Assembly (NCBI GenBank): GCA_937910235.1
Contig: CALENB010000226.1
Location: 1-39,019 of the forward strand
DNA: 39,019 nt
DNA from: an uncultured Myxococcales bacterium
GTDB taxonomy: Bacteria > Myxococcota_A > UBA9042
Reading direction: 5' to 3'
The position numbers and the translations under genes were made by a program. Shown here piece by piece: positions 1-8,340 of the stretch (positions within the stretch are counted from its first letter, which is position 1; every line of letters begins with the position of its first letter). The notes below the pieces were generated by a model. That model was not told the DNA's origin, did not search any database, and saw nothing but the letters and a program-made list of their open reading frames with translations.

Positions 1-55
1 CCCCGTCGTGGCCCCGTCGTGGACCCGTCGTGGACCCGTCGTGGACCCGTCGTGG
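1..55. repeat. 11-bp tandem repeat, five copies
   Basis: Five head-to-tail copies of (c/a)cccgtcgtgg at 1-11, 12-22, 23-33, 34-44 and 45-55. The first two copies start with c and the other three with a. A decayed sixth copy follows at about 56-71. The array touches the window edge, so its full length is unknown. An 11-bp period is not a multiple of three, so a coding version would cycle through all three frames. Confidence 0.85.
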
Positions 56-313
56 ACCTGGCCGTCGTTGCCGGAGAGCCGCACCCAATTCATGCGCTGG
101 GTGCGCCGGAACGGCTCGGCGTTTTGGACCTGCTGGATGCTGCTGTTCGGTCGCTGATTTTTTCGTGGTGGACGAAACGATGACCAAGGCCCAATCCAGT
201 GGCGGACGATTTCGCCCAACTCGCGGCGAAGGCCATCGGACGTCTCCGCCGCTGGTTCACGTCCGGCCGGCGCGGGTGTCGCGGTTGGCGCGGCCCGTGG
301 ACGGCGGGCTGCG
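1..313. other. Edge region without a confident gene
   Basis: This stretch lies downstream of the stop of the minus-strand DUF4340 gene. One plus-strand frame is open from position 2 to a TGA ending at 157. It reads through the tandem repeat and ends in a tryptophan-rich, partly hydrophobic tail, so it could be the 3' end of a gene that starts outside the window, but nothing identifies it. A second plus-strand frame opens with GTG at 199 and starts with a plausible helix, but runs antisense into the proline-rich tail of the DUF4340 gene and is probably a shadow. I see no terminator with a clear stem and T-run. Confidence 0.4.
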
Positions 314-2515
314 CTACTTCGGTGTCGTACCGGGCTGCGCTACAGGGCGCGGTGCAGGCGGCGGTGCAGGCGACGCTGCCGCGGGGTGCGGTGGGCTGGC
401 CGGTCGCGTGCCCATGGGAGGCGGGTTCCCAGGGCCCATCGGCAGCGGTCGACCAGGGCCCATCGGCGGCGGTCCGCCAGGGCCCATCGGCGGCGGTCCG
501 CCAGGGCCCATCGGCGGCATCCCAGCGGCGCCGGGTCGTCCCATGGGTGGCTGGCGACTGGGTGCGGCCTTCTTACCAGTGAGGTCATCCAACCGCTTCT
601 GCAGCATCGGCACCATCATCGTACTAATCGAGAAGATCCGCGTGTATTTTCCATTGACTAGCATGGCTCCGTACGGGTTGTTCTCCAGCAGTTTCGTCGA
701 TACCCGGAAGCCCAAGACGCGCCCGTCTGTGGTCTTCACCGACAGCGCATAGACGGGCGGCTCAAGCCCGACGTCGGCCGGTTTGTCGTCGACCTCTTCG
801 TGATACGTCGCCTCTGCCAGGCTCTTGAGCCACGAGTCGACGAGGGCCGCCTTGATCTGCACCCCATTGGACGCCTTCCAGCCCGCACCATCGCGGAGGA
901 TGGCCACCGTCACTCCGGCCTTGTCGGTCGGGATGGTGACGGAGGCGATCGCGCTCAGCGGCGCCTGCAGCACGTGTTTGTCGGCGAAGTCCCGCGGCCG
1001 GCGGTGCAGGCGGCCAGCGTTCCAGGACGGCACCTTGAACACGTCCCCCGTCAGGAAGGCTGCGAAGCCATCCTCGCCCTTCTTGGCGGCCACCAACAAC
1101 GTCCGCGTGACGGCAGGCTGCTTGCCATCGCCGGTCCACGTCAGCGTCAGCCGCGTCTTTGGTGGCACCAATCCGCTCTCCTCGCGCGATTTGGCCGATT
1201 GCCACTCGACGCGGATACCGTCCAGATCACCGAGGAAGTCGATGAGATTCTTTGGATCGAGCGACGTCGGTGAGGTCCAACCCGTCGCCGTTCTAGTTGC
1301 CGTGAAGCGCTCAGCGCCAGACGCGATCTCCACCGCGCTGGCCTCGGCGGCCTTCAGCCCGCTCAGCAGGCGCCGATCGCGCAGCTTGTCGCGATCCATG
1401 ACGATTTGGTCACCCATCCAGCCGGCGACGCCGTAGATCTCAGTCGTGTGGCCCACGACCTGTACGAAGATGTCCTGCTCAACCCCCTTGGGATTGCGCA
1501 GCCCGATGATGATCTCGACCACCTTGTCGCCGTCGTACAGCTTGACCGAGACGGCCTGTTTCTTGTCATCGAGCCCCGTTTTTTCGGGCAGTTTGCCGTC
1601 CTTGAGGTCCACATAATCCGTGGCGCTCATGCGCTCCAGACTCTCGAGCCATGACCCGATCTCCTGTCCATCCGCCTTAAATCCGCTCGGCGAGGTGATT
1701 TGCCAATCCGCCTCCGCCTTGCGCACCTCGTCCCATTTCTTGGCCGAGGCGATCTTGACCAGCTGCGCCGCGGTGAGCTTGGGCCGCTCAAGCACGACCA
1801 CGCCGCGACCCGGGCTGCGCGGGTTGTTGACCTCGACCCGGTGAATGCGTCCCGGGTTGATGCGGAGGATCTTGCGATCACGGATATCTTTCCACGGAGC
1901 GTCGAAGTTGGTGCGCAGATCGTGGCCAGAGATCTGGTAGATCACCCCCTCCACGTCTGGATTCATCACCCACGTGGACGAGCCGCCATCCTCCATATCG
2001 TGCTTGCTACCAATCACCAATTTGACGGTCTGATCCGGCGACGTCGCGACCACTCGGATCGCGTGCGCTGGGTCGAGGCCATACTCGTTGAGGTCCCTAC
2101 CGGTCGTCTTGAACGCGTAGCTGCTGCGGAAACTGCGCGCTAGCAGCTGGTTATACATGCGCAGCCGATAGTTCTCGGCCCGCACCTTCATCGTCTTTTT
2201 GCCGCCCTCGAACGTGCGGCTCACCCACCAGACCTTGTCGGCAGCCTTCTTCTCGTTGGCGGTCGTCGGATCGAGCTCCACCACGTACGACTCGGGACCG
2301 GTCGGGCCCTCTTTGTCGATGGCGTAGCGGGTATAGGGGGACTCCTCGTCCCTATTGTAGATCTTGATGTCTTGCAGCGAGATCTCTTTCTTCAGGAACC
2401 CATTCACGACTAGCGGAGGGACCTCGCGTTCGACGTCGCGTTTCTGCCCCGACAGCGCCCACACCAGGACGAGCAGGGCGAAGACCACCAACATGACCAC
2501 AGTTGACCGATTCAT
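314..2515 (-). CDS. DUF4340 domain protein of a Gld-like ABC system
   Basis: A 733-aa protein, last gene of a four-gene ABC-type operon. Residues about 5-22 form one hydrophobic segment, so it is probably anchored in the inner membrane with the rest outside the cytoplasm. The body holds repeated modules that each begin with a D/R-rich turn (for example DIRDRKILRINP and DKLRDRRLLSG), as expected for DUF4340, a family often found beside GldG-like ABC components. The C-terminus, roughly the last 90 residues, is a proline/glycine/methionine-rich tail with PPPMGPGG repeats. The start was set at the ATG at 2515 because AGGAG lies about 6 nt upstream and the membrane segment follows at once; an in-frame start 14 codons earlier has no such support. 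The gene starts 84 bp after the stop of the GldG-like gene. The transported substrate of these systems is not known. Confidence 0.85.
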   Translation of the reverse strand: MNRSTVVMLVVFALLVLVWALSGQKRDVEREVPPLVVNGFLKKEISLQDIKIYNRDEESPYTRYAIDKEGPTGPESYVVELDPTTANEKKAADKVWWVSRTFEGGKKTMKVRAENYRLRMYNQLLARSFRSSYAFKTTGRDLNEYGLDPAHAIRVVATSPDQTVKLVIGSKHDMEDGGSSTWVMNPDVEGVIYQISGHDLRTNFDAPWKDIRDRKILRINPGRIHRVEVNNPRSPGRGVVVLERPKLTAAQLVKIASAKKWDEVRKAEADWQITSPSGFKADGQEIGSWLESLERMSATDYVDLKDGKLPEKTGLDDKKQAVSVKLYDGDKVVEIIIGLRNPKGVEQDIFVQVVGHTTEIYGVAGWMGDQIVMDRDKLRDRRLLSGLKAAEASAVEIASGAERFTATRTATGWTSPTSLDPKNLIDFLGDLDGIRVEWQSAKSREESGLVPPKTRLTLTWTGDGKQPAVTRTLLVAAKKGEDGFAAFLTGDVFKVPSWNAGRLHRRPRDFADKHVLQAPLSAIASVTIPTDKAGVTVAILRDGAGWKASNGVQIKAALVDSWLKSLAEATYHEEVDDKPADVGLEPPVYALSVKTTDGRVLGFRVSTKLLENNPYGAMLVNGKYTRIFSISTMMVPMLQKRLDDLTGKKAAPSRQPPMGRPGAAGMPPMGPGGPPPMGPGGPPPMGPGRPLPMGPGNPPPMGTRPASPPHPAAASPAPPPAPRPVAQPGTTPK
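432..527 (-). repeat. 24-bp in-frame repeat coding for PPPMGPGG
   Basis: Four 24-bp units begin at 432, 456, 480 and 504 on the plus strand, each starting gggcccatc. They lie inside the 3' end of the DUF4340 gene and encode an eight-residue proline/glycine/methionine unit. The two middle units are nearly identical and the outer two have diverged. A period divisible by three means that gain or loss of units keeps the frame, so the tail may vary in length between strains. Confidence 0.85.
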
Positions 2516-2599
2516 ACTCGCTCCTAACGCCTCGCGATCTCTGAGGCGCAACGCCACCGCGATCCGCCGCGCGCGCTATCACCCAGGTTTGGTGCGCGA

Positions 2600-5122
2600 T
2601 CAGCTCGTCTTGCCGGCGCCAGCTTCCCGAACGCTGCGCTCAAGCGCGGCCACCAACGCGCTCACGCGACGGCGGCGAAAGCGGAACCGCAAGAAGCCAA
2701 ACAGCACCAGCAGCGCCGGCGCGCCCACAATGGCGATGATGCGCAGGTTGCGCGCATCACCCGCTTTGATCTCGGACAGCGGCCTGCGCGTGTCGCCCTT
2801 GCTCCGGATATCCGCCAGCGCTTCGTGGGCGACCGCCCAGTCCATCACGTTCGCAATGAAGCGCAGGTTGTCTTGGAGCAAATGGCTGACTTGGCCGATC
2901 TGAATCTGCCAGTTCTGGAAGTTCGCTTGCCAAATGCCGGCCTGCTTCATGCCTTGCACGCTGAACTTGGTGAGCGTGAGCGCGTTGAAGTTGCTGATCA
3001 CGTCCTCACGCGTCAGCCCGCTGATCCCCAGGTTCGAAGCGACGATGATGATCTGGCCCGTGCCGGTGGATTTTTGCCGACGCTTGGCCAAGTCGCGGTC
3101 CGCGTCCGTCTCTTCCGCCTCTCCTGGCCGAGGAAATGGGCTCGGCGCGCGCTTGCTCTTGGGTCGTGGTGGAATCGCCTTACCCTCAAACGCTGACTTG
3201 AAGGGTCCACGGATCGAGACAGCGACGGTGTGAGGACCGTTGCCCGGCTGCGTGAGCGCCATCTTGTTGAGGCTGATGGGATCGACCGGGATGCTCGCGC
3301 CGTCTTTGACGAACGCGTCCGGCGCGGACTTGATCAGCTCGTGCACCTCGAAGCGTTTGTCGTTCTTCACGGTCGGATCGACGACCAAACTCGAGGTGTA
3401 CGGCACCGAGACGCTCTGGATCGAGCGTGTCAGCGCGTGGCTGCGGTCAAAATCGCTAAACACCGGGATCAGCGCCGATGGGAAGTCACGCTGCGCCTGG
3501 AACTTCATCCCGTTGCGATTGACGAGCTCCATCACCCGCACCGTGTCGACGTGTTTCGCGTCGAGCACGAGGTCCCGATTCACGATGACACCGTAGCCTT
3601 TGAGGATCTCAGGCAAGTTCGTCTGTGTCGGCGCAATCCAGCTGGCCACGCTGATATCGCCGCCGATCTCACTGCTGGCCTTCATGTTGCTGATCGCGAC
3701 GGTGTAGTTCTGGACCAGGAACGCCACAGGCCGGCCGCTTAGGACGAACTGGTCGAGCTGGTAGCGGTCGTAGTCCTCGATCTTGCCGCTGGGCGCATAG
3801 ACGATGAGCGCCGACACCGAGTCTGGGATGGGCTTGTTCGCCGCCACCTTCATGATCGAGAAGCCTTGCTTCGTGAAGAGACCGTCGCCGACACGCTGAT
3901 TGGTCTGGTCGATCGACTGCGCCATCTGGGCGGCCGTGTCCGCGATCTGCTTCATCATCGGATTCTTCTGAATCATCGCGATCAGCTGCGGGCTAAACAG
4001 CGGCTCCGACTCCTTGAATGGGCAGAACTCGCCGTGCCCGCAAAGAAAACCGATTCGGCGCTGACCGGGGCTATCGGTCAGGCTGGTGTGGCGCGTCTCG
4101 ACCTCGGCCGACAAGTTCTCGCACAGCTTCAAGATCTGAGCCGCCGCGACCTCCGCTGGCACCTCTTTGCGCCCCTGGCCGCTCAGATAGCGCAGCAGCT
4201 CGTTGTAGACGTTCCAGAACTGCTTGGAGGATTGCAGCAAGCTGTCGACGAACTCATTGCGCCCCTTGAGCGTGCTCTCGCCTTGTCCGACGACTGGCCC
4301 GACCTTCTTGCAGATCGTCTCGTACTTCGCCCGGTTATCCTGCAGCGCCTTGAACGTCTTCTGGTTCGCGTCACCGCCCGACGTCGCCAGATCCAGCCCG
4401 CCCGTCGTTGCGCCCGCTTCGGCCGGTTTGGCGACGGCCTGGAGCGCCGTATTACACGCCTTTACGGCCTGATAGACGGTCTTGCCGCTCGTCAGCAGGT
4501 CCTTCATCAGCAGAGAGTTGTCGTACTTCTCCTTGAGCCGAAGGAGCCGCTTGGTGAGCTCAAACTCGAAGTAGCCGGGCTCGAGCGCCTTGGGCAGCAC
4601 CTCCTGCACCGACTTGTAGTGCAGCGTCGCGCCCAGGGCGTAGCGCGCGAACTTGACGTGTTCGCCCTCCACTTTGGCCTCGGTTGACGAGAACATCTCC
4701 AGCTTCGCCGCCTCCGCCTGCTCTTCAATGGAGCCGCTGTTTGGATAGTCCTGGTCAGCGTAGACCAGCTGCAGCTTTCCGCCCGAAGCGTTGGCGTACT
4801 CTTCGAGCTTGTCGCGGAACGCACGATCGACACCTTTCAGCGTCTGTTTCGCGCCGAACTGGGTCGGGATGCTCTCGGGCAAGCTCTCGCTGATGTAGAC
4901 GTGGATCGTCACGTTATCCAGCGCGGACGCAGCCTTGATCGACTCGGCGCTCAAGGTGTGCACCTGGTAGGTCGTCAGGTCGAGCCGCGCCGGCGTCTGC
5001 ATCATCACTACGTTGACCATGATGGCCACACCGAGGGTGGCGCCAAGCATGATCAGCGCGTCCGTGCGGATGCGTGTGCGGGTCTTGCCCGTGGCGCCTG
5101 TGTTGTTCTTTTTCTCAGCCAT
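2600..5122 (-). CDS. GldG-like ABC transporter auxiliary protein
   Basis: An 840-aa protein of the GldG / ABC_transp_aux type. One membrane segment at about 22-42 is followed by a short motif (DLTTYQVHTLSAES) that matches the start of GldG-like proteins, where a DLT..k.yTLS pattern is typical. The large middle part carries Rossmann-like stretches such as the one around SVSALIVYAPSGKIEDYD (a 'cannot be argued with' regulator-like fold in this family). A second membrane helix lies at about 793-812, followed by an arginine-rich stop-transfer and a short cytoplasmic tail. GAGGAG lies 11 nt before the ATG. It follows the permease gene by 43 bp and precedes the DUF4340 gene. In Bacteroidota GldG works with GldF and GldA in gliding, but homologues occur widely in non-gliders, so gliding should not be assumed here. 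The length is well above the roughly 550 aa of GldG, mostly through an expanded middle region. Confidence 0.85.
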   Translation of the reverse strand: MAEKKNNTGATGKTRTRIRTDALIMLGATLGVAIMVNVVMMQTPARLDLTTYQVHTLSAESIKAASALDNVTIHVYISESLPESIPTQFGAKQTLKGVDRAFRDKLEEYANASGGKLQLVYADQDYPNSGSIEEQAEAAKLEMFSSTEAKVEGEHVKFARYALGATLHYKSVQEVLPKALEPGYFEFELTKRLLRLKEKYDNSLLMKDLLTSGKTVYQAVKACNTALQAVAKPAEAGATTGGLDLATSGGDANQKTFKALQDNRAKYETICKKVGPVVGQGESTLKGRNEFVDSLLQSSKQFWNVYNELLRYLSGQGRKEVPAEVAAAQILKLCENLSAEVETRHTSLTDSPGQRRIGFLCGHGEFCPFKESEPLFSPQLIAMIQKNPMMKQIADTAAQMAQSIDQTNQRVGDGLFTKQGFSIMKVAANKPIPDSVSALIVYAPSGKIEDYDRYQLDQFVLSGRPVAFLVQNYTVAISNMKASSEIGGDISVASWIAPTQTNLPEILKGYGVIVNRDLVLDAKHVDTVRVMELVNRNGMKFQAQRDFPSALIPVFSDFDRSHALTRSIQSVSVPYTSSLVVDPTVKNDKRFEVHELIKSAPDAFVKDGASIPVDPISLNKMALTQPGNGPHTVAVSIRGPFKSAFEGKAIPPRPKSKRAPSPFPRPGEAEETDADRDLAKRRQKSTGTGQIIIVASNLGISGLTREDVISNFNALTLTKFSVQGMKQAGIWQANFQNWQIQIGQVSHLLQDNLRFIANVMDWAVAHEALADIRSKGDTRRPLSEIKAGDARNLRIIAIVGAPALLVLFGFLRFRFRRRRVSALVAALERSVREAGAGKTS

Positions 5123-5165
5123 GATCGCTAATGCTCCTCGCTATCTAGCCCGGAATTAAGGGGCT

Positions 5166-5897
5166 TCAGCGCCAGTTGCGCGACTTCAAGGTGTACGTCG
5201 ATGCCGCCACGGCGACGGCGGTGACGCTGACGAAGTAGACGACGTTGCGGATGTCGATGACACCCTTGGCAAACGCGGCGAACTGCGTCTTGAACGTGAG
5301 CAGCCGCAGCGCCATAGGTGGACGATCAAACGCGACCTTGATGAGCGCGTCGGTCGCGGTCCAGAAGAAGACGCACAGCAACAGACCGAGAATGAACGCG
5401 ACGATTTGGTTGTGGGTCCAGGTTGACGTCATCAGTCCGAGCGCGAGGAAGGTCGTGCCGATGAGGATGAGGCCAAGGTAGCCGCCGATGATGGCGCCGA
5501 TGTCAGGTGATCCGACCGTCATCACCACGGCCGGAAAGACGAGCGTGAGCGCCAGGGTCACGAACAGAAACCCCATAGAACCGAGCAATTTTCCAAGAAT
5601 GATGCGGCTGTCGCTGACGGGTAGGGTGACGAGCAGCTCCAACGTGCCGGAGTTCTTCTCTTCGGCGACGAGGCGCATCGTCACGGCTGGCAAGATGACG
5701 GCGAGGACCCACGGCGCCGCGTCGAAGAACGGTCGCAGCGTCGCTTGGCGTGCTTCGAAGTAGTCATCACCGCCGTCGATCCCGAAAAAGAACATCAACC
5801 CGGTGGCGACCAGGAAGACCGTCGCTGAGATGTACGCGATGGGCGAGTCGAATGTGGAGGCGAGCTCGCGCCGCGCGATGACCCAGATCTGCTTCAT
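5166..5897 (-). CDS. ABC-2 type permease, GldF-like
   Basis: A 243-aa inner-membrane protein with about six hydrophobic helices (near 18-39, 56-76, 100-126, 134-160, 165-187 and 215-235). The short cytoplasmic segment after helix 2, EEKNSGTLELLVTLPVSD, is the typical coupling element of ABC-2 permeases that carry a gliding-type or NosY-like signature. The length fits GldF-like permeases. The ATG at 5897 has CAGGAG about 7 nt upstream. It sits 87 bp after the ATPase stop and 43 bp before the GldG-like gene, so it is the membrane half of this transporter. Substrate unknown. Confidence 0.9.
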   Translation of the reverse strand: MKQIWVIARRELASTFDSPIAYISATVFLVATGLMFFFGIDGGDDYFEARQATLRPFFDAAPWVLAVILPAVTMRLVAEEKNSGTLELLVTLPVSDSRIILGKLLGSMGFLFVTLALTLVFPAVVMTVGSPDIGAIIGGYLGLILIGTTFLALGLMTSTWTHNQIVAFILGLLLCVFFWTATDALIKVAFDRPPMALRLLTFKTQFAAFAKGVIDIRNVVYFVSVTAVAVAASTYTLKSRNWR

Positions 5898-5984
5898 GAC
5901 TCAGCTCCTGCTGCGGCGGCGTCTGCGCGCCAAATCGAAGGGAGGCTGGGCCCCACCGCGGCGAAAATACGGATAATCAGGCGT

Positions 5985-6944
5985 CTACGCCTCGGAGGTG
6001 ATGCGCTGGAAGATCGTCTCGAGGTCGAGGCTGCGTCGCCGGAGCTCCACCAACGTGTGACCCCGGTCGTTGGCCCATGCGAAGATCGCGGCCCGCATGT
6101 CCTGTTTCGCGTCGATCTCAAACACCTGGTGACGAATCGGGTCAGACGCGCCGTGGCTGTGCGTCACCTTCAAAACGCCCGGCAGCGTGGCCAATTCCTG
6201 CCGAATAGGCTCACCGCGGTCGTCGCCGTCCCAACCCACACCCACCACCAGCTCGTGCGTGCCGTGTAGCTTGCCCTCGAGCTGCTCGATGGTGCCGTCC
6301 GCGACCTTCTCACCCTTGTGGATGATCACGATGCGATCACAGGTCTGTCGCACCTCGGGCAGGATGTGCGTCGACAAGATCACCGTGTGGTCTTTGCCCA
6401 GCTCCTTGATCAACTGCCGAATCTCGACGATCTGGTTCGGATCGAGCCCAGACGTCGGCTCGTCGAGGATGACGATCTTCGGATTGTGCAGCAGCGCCTG
6501 GGCCAATCCGACGCGCTGCTTGTAGCCCTTGGACAGCGTGTGAATGGGCTCCTTCAGCTTCTCGATCAGACCGACTCGCCCGGCGAGCGATCGGATGCGT
6601 TCGTGGCACTGCGCCCGCGTGAAGCCCCGCATCTCGCCGCAATAGACCAGGTAGTCCCAGACCACCATGTCGGGGTACAGCGCCGTAGATTCGGGCAAAT
6701 AGCCGATTCGAGCGCGGGTCTCGATGGGGTTGGCGAAGAGATCGAGGCCGTCGACCGTCACTTGCCCCGAGGTGGCGGAGATGAAGCTCGTCAGGATCTT
6801 CATCGTCGTCGACTTGCCGGCGCCATTGGGACCGAGCAAGCCGAGGATCTCACCCTGTTTGACATCAAAGGACACGCCGTTAAGAGCGGTAATCGTGTCG
6901 TATTCCTTCACCAAGTTTCGGATCTGGATGACGGCGTCTGCCAT
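5985..6944 (-). CDS. ABC transporter ATP-binding protein, GldA-like
   Basis: A 319-aa ABC ATPase, first gene of the four-gene operon. Walker A GPNGAGKST is at 38-46, the signature LSKGYKQR at about 137-144, Walker B ending in ILDEP at about 159-163 followed by the D-loop SGLD, and the switch histidine in STHI at 193. The C-terminal 100 residues form the extra domain usual in ABC-2/drug-exporter-type ATPases. The start was placed at the ATG at 6944 (MADAVIQIRN) because GAGGAG lies 5 nt upstream and the ABC fold begins directly. The open frame extends 63 codons further upstream, but that extension covers the promoter and repeat cluster. It would energise the permease encoded next. Confidence 0.95.
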   Translation of the reverse strand: MADAVIQIRNLVKEYDTITALNGVSFDVKQGEILGLLGPNGAGKSTTMKILTSFISATSGQVTVDGLDLFANPIETRARIGYLPESTALYPDMVVWDYLVYCGEMRGFTRAQCHERIRSLAGRVGLIEKLKEPIHTLSKGYKQRVGLAQALLHNPKIVILDEPTSGLDPNQIVEIRQLIKELGKDHTVILSTHILPEVRQTCDRIVIIHKGEKVADGTIEQLEGKLHGTHELVVGVGWDGDDRGEPIRQELATLPGVLKVTHSHGASDPIRHQVFEIDAKQDMRAAIFAWANDRGHTLVELRRRSLDLETIFQRITSEA

Positions 6945-7003
6945 TGTTCTCCTCGCATCGTGCGGGTCAATCGCCTCGCTCAGCGTGACCCGATGAGGCC
7001 GGG

Positions 7004-7031
7004 ACGTTAGGATGCCGTGCGCCGCTGTCAA
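7004..7031 (-). promoter_or_regulatory. Predicted sigma-70 promoter of the ABC operon
   Basis: On the minus strand a perfect -35 hexamer TTGACA (7031-7026) is followed, after a 16-bp spacer, by TAACGT (7009-7004). Transcription would start near 6997 and give a leader of about 50 nt before the ATPase start codon at 6944. The -35 overlaps the first copy of a 12-bp repeat that recurs upstream. This is a pattern match only; no transcript data. Confidence 0.5.
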
Positions 7032-7128
7032 GTGGATAGGGCGCCAAGTGGCATGGGCGCTGCGGGTCACGGGCGCTAGGTGACACGGGGCGTCCCGCTC
7101 GGCTGTAGGGTGGGCTAGGTGACACGGA
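7030..7128. repeat. Four-copy 12-bp repeat, candidate operator array
   Basis: Four copies of a 12-bp sequence matching ARGTGRMAYRGG (plus strand, with minor changes) lie at 7030-7041, 7046-7057, 7078-7089 and 7117-7128. Copies 3 and 4 share the longer core gctaggtgacacgg. The array lies between the divergently transcribed ABC operon (minus) and the secreted-protein gene (plus). Copy 1 touches the predicted -35 of the ABC operon. Copy 4 contains the AGGTGA that probably serves as ribosome binding site of the plus-strand gene. Start-to-start spacings are 16, 32 and 39 bp. Confidence 0.6.
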
Positions 7129-8006
7129 TGCACACAGGGTCAAGGGTAGCTGGCGGTGACGAGCGGCTGCTGACGCCGCGCTGGATTCGCTCGGTTTTCG
7201 GGTCGGCCCGGACCGTCGCGGTCGCCTTGCGGTGCTGGCCCGTCGCACTGGGGCTCTGCCTAGTTGGCGCGGCGGTTCCCGCAGTCGCGGCTGCGCCGAC
7301 GGTGCCGCTTCCGGCGCAGCCGCCTGCGCCGCCAGCGGTGCCGTCGCCTGCGCCGCCCGTCCGCGCGCCATCACCGCCGCCTCACGGGGTGTTGGTCCGA
7401 TGGCAGCCGCTGCGACCGAATCTCAACTCGCCGGCGCTGGGCCGCCCTGAGCTCCGCGTCGCGACGAAGGCCTATCGCGCTGGTCGCTGGCCATCGGCGT
7501 GTCACGCCTCAGCCAAGGCCCTCGATCGCATCGAGGACGCAGCCTCGCGCCTGTTTTATGCACCCGAACGCAAAGGTGCGGATTTGGACGGTATCGACCG
7601 CTTCCTCGCCGCGTACCTGGGCGGCAAGGCGCCGCTGCTGGAGGTCGCCGGCGAGGTCTTTGTGCCGGCCGCGCCGCTGCGCGCCCTTGCGGTGGACAGC
7701 TGCACACGGGCGAAGCTGCCGGGCATAGCCGATAGGTTCCTGGCGCACGCCGCGCTCACGCACCCTGGATCGCGGGGCCAGCGGCTGCGCACGGCGTTGG
7801 CGGTGGTGCGTTGGTCAGCGACGGGGCAGCTCTACGGCTGGTTGATCGCAGGGCAGGCCGGCGGCGCTCGGACCTGGTTGCTACGCGCCGTGTCAGCGCC
7901 GGCCGGGCGTCGGAGGGGCTTGATCTCGCGGGCGCGCAAAGGCGCCTTGGCGGCCGAACTTCCTGCCATTGACCACATCTCGCAGTGGTTGGAGTCTCAT
8001 CCATGA
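7128..8006 (+). CDS. Secreted or anchored protein, proline-rich linker, unknown function
   Basis: A 292-aa protein I do not recognise. An arginine-containing N-terminus leads into a hydrophobic stretch (about residues 31-55, ending AVAAAP), which looks like a Sec signal peptide or membrane anchor. A proline/alanine-rich linker of about 30 residues follows. The rest is mostly helical and alanine/arginine-rich with two well-separated cysteines, and could be TPR-like (for example ATKAYRAGRWPSACHASAKAL), but no family is clear. The ATG at 7128 was chosen because AGGTGA lies 5 nt upstream; a GTG at 7119 is in frame. Its stop overlaps the next start in an ATGA, so the two are translationally coupled. 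Confidence 0.7.
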   Translation: MHTGSRVAGGDERLLTPRWIRSVFGSARTVAVALRCWPVALGLCLVGAAVPAVAAAPTVPLPAQPPAPPAVPSPAPPVRAPSPPPHGVLVRWQPLRPNLNSPALGRPELRVATKAYRAGRWPSACHASAKALDRIEDAASRLFYAPERKGADLDGIDRFLAAYLGGKAPLLEVAGEVFVPAAPLRALAVDSCTRAKLPGIADRFLAHAALTHPGSRGQRLRTALAVVRWSATGQLYGWLIAGQAGGARTWLLRAVSAPAGRRRGLISRARKGALAAELPAIDHISQWLESHP

Positions 8007-8266
8007 ACTTGCCGCGACTGCGTGCCCGCTACCAACCGAACGTCGTCGGAGCAGAAGGCCGCGACGCTTTGATGGCCAGATTCCGCGCTGAGGCGAAGCG
8101 TTGGTCGCTGCAGTGGCGCTGCGTGGACTGCGTGTACGTCGTGACGTCGACCGGCGACTGCAGCCTGAAGTGGCCGAACGCGTGGCTGCGTCCAGACGAT
8201 CCCGATGTGCTCGACGCAGCGGACGTGCCGATCTTCTGCAAAGCGTTCGAACCGGCCTGCGACTAG
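8003..8266 (+). CDS. Small Cys-motif protein, likely metal-binding
   Basis: An 87-aa cytoplasmic protein. Cysteines lie at 40, 43, 53, 79 and 86. The first four form CxxC-x9-C-x25-C, with context WRCVDCVYV, GDCSLKWPN and FCKAFE, which suggests a bound zinc ion or Fe-S cluster. I recall similar short proteins with an FCKxFE ending in related genomes, but no function is known to me. The ATG at 8003 overlaps the TGA of the upstream secreted-protein gene (ATGA); the open frame reaches further back to 7985, but the overlap and protein start favour 8003. An intact four-Cys spacing argues that it is a real gene rather than a chance frame. Confidence 0.75.
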   Translation: MNLPRLRARYQPNVVGAEGRDALMARFRAEAKRWSLQWRCVDCVYVVTSTGDCSLKWPNAWLRPDDPDVLDAADVPIFCKAFEPACD

Positions 8267-8274
8267 CGCAGAAC

Positions 8275-8290
8275 GACGACGCGCGTCGTC
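8275..8290. other. Perfect 16-bp palindrome between convergent genes
   Basis: GACGACGCGCGTCGTC is identical to its reverse complement. It starts 9 bp after the stop of the small Cys-motif gene and 51 bp from the stop of the convergent minus-strand gene. It has no loop and no T-run, so it is at best a weak terminator stem in either direction; a protein-binding site is also possible. Confidence 0.4.
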
Positions 8291-8340
8291 ACACACGCTC
8301 GGCCGCCGACGCCTAGCAGGACGCCGATGGCCGCGCGGGT

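Noticed and set aside
199-582. Plus-strand frame with a plausible start (GTG, then ADDFAQLAAKAIGRL)
   Set aside because: Its second half is antisense to the PPPMGPGG repeats, and no family or ribosome site supports it. Only the first 35 residues look gene-like.
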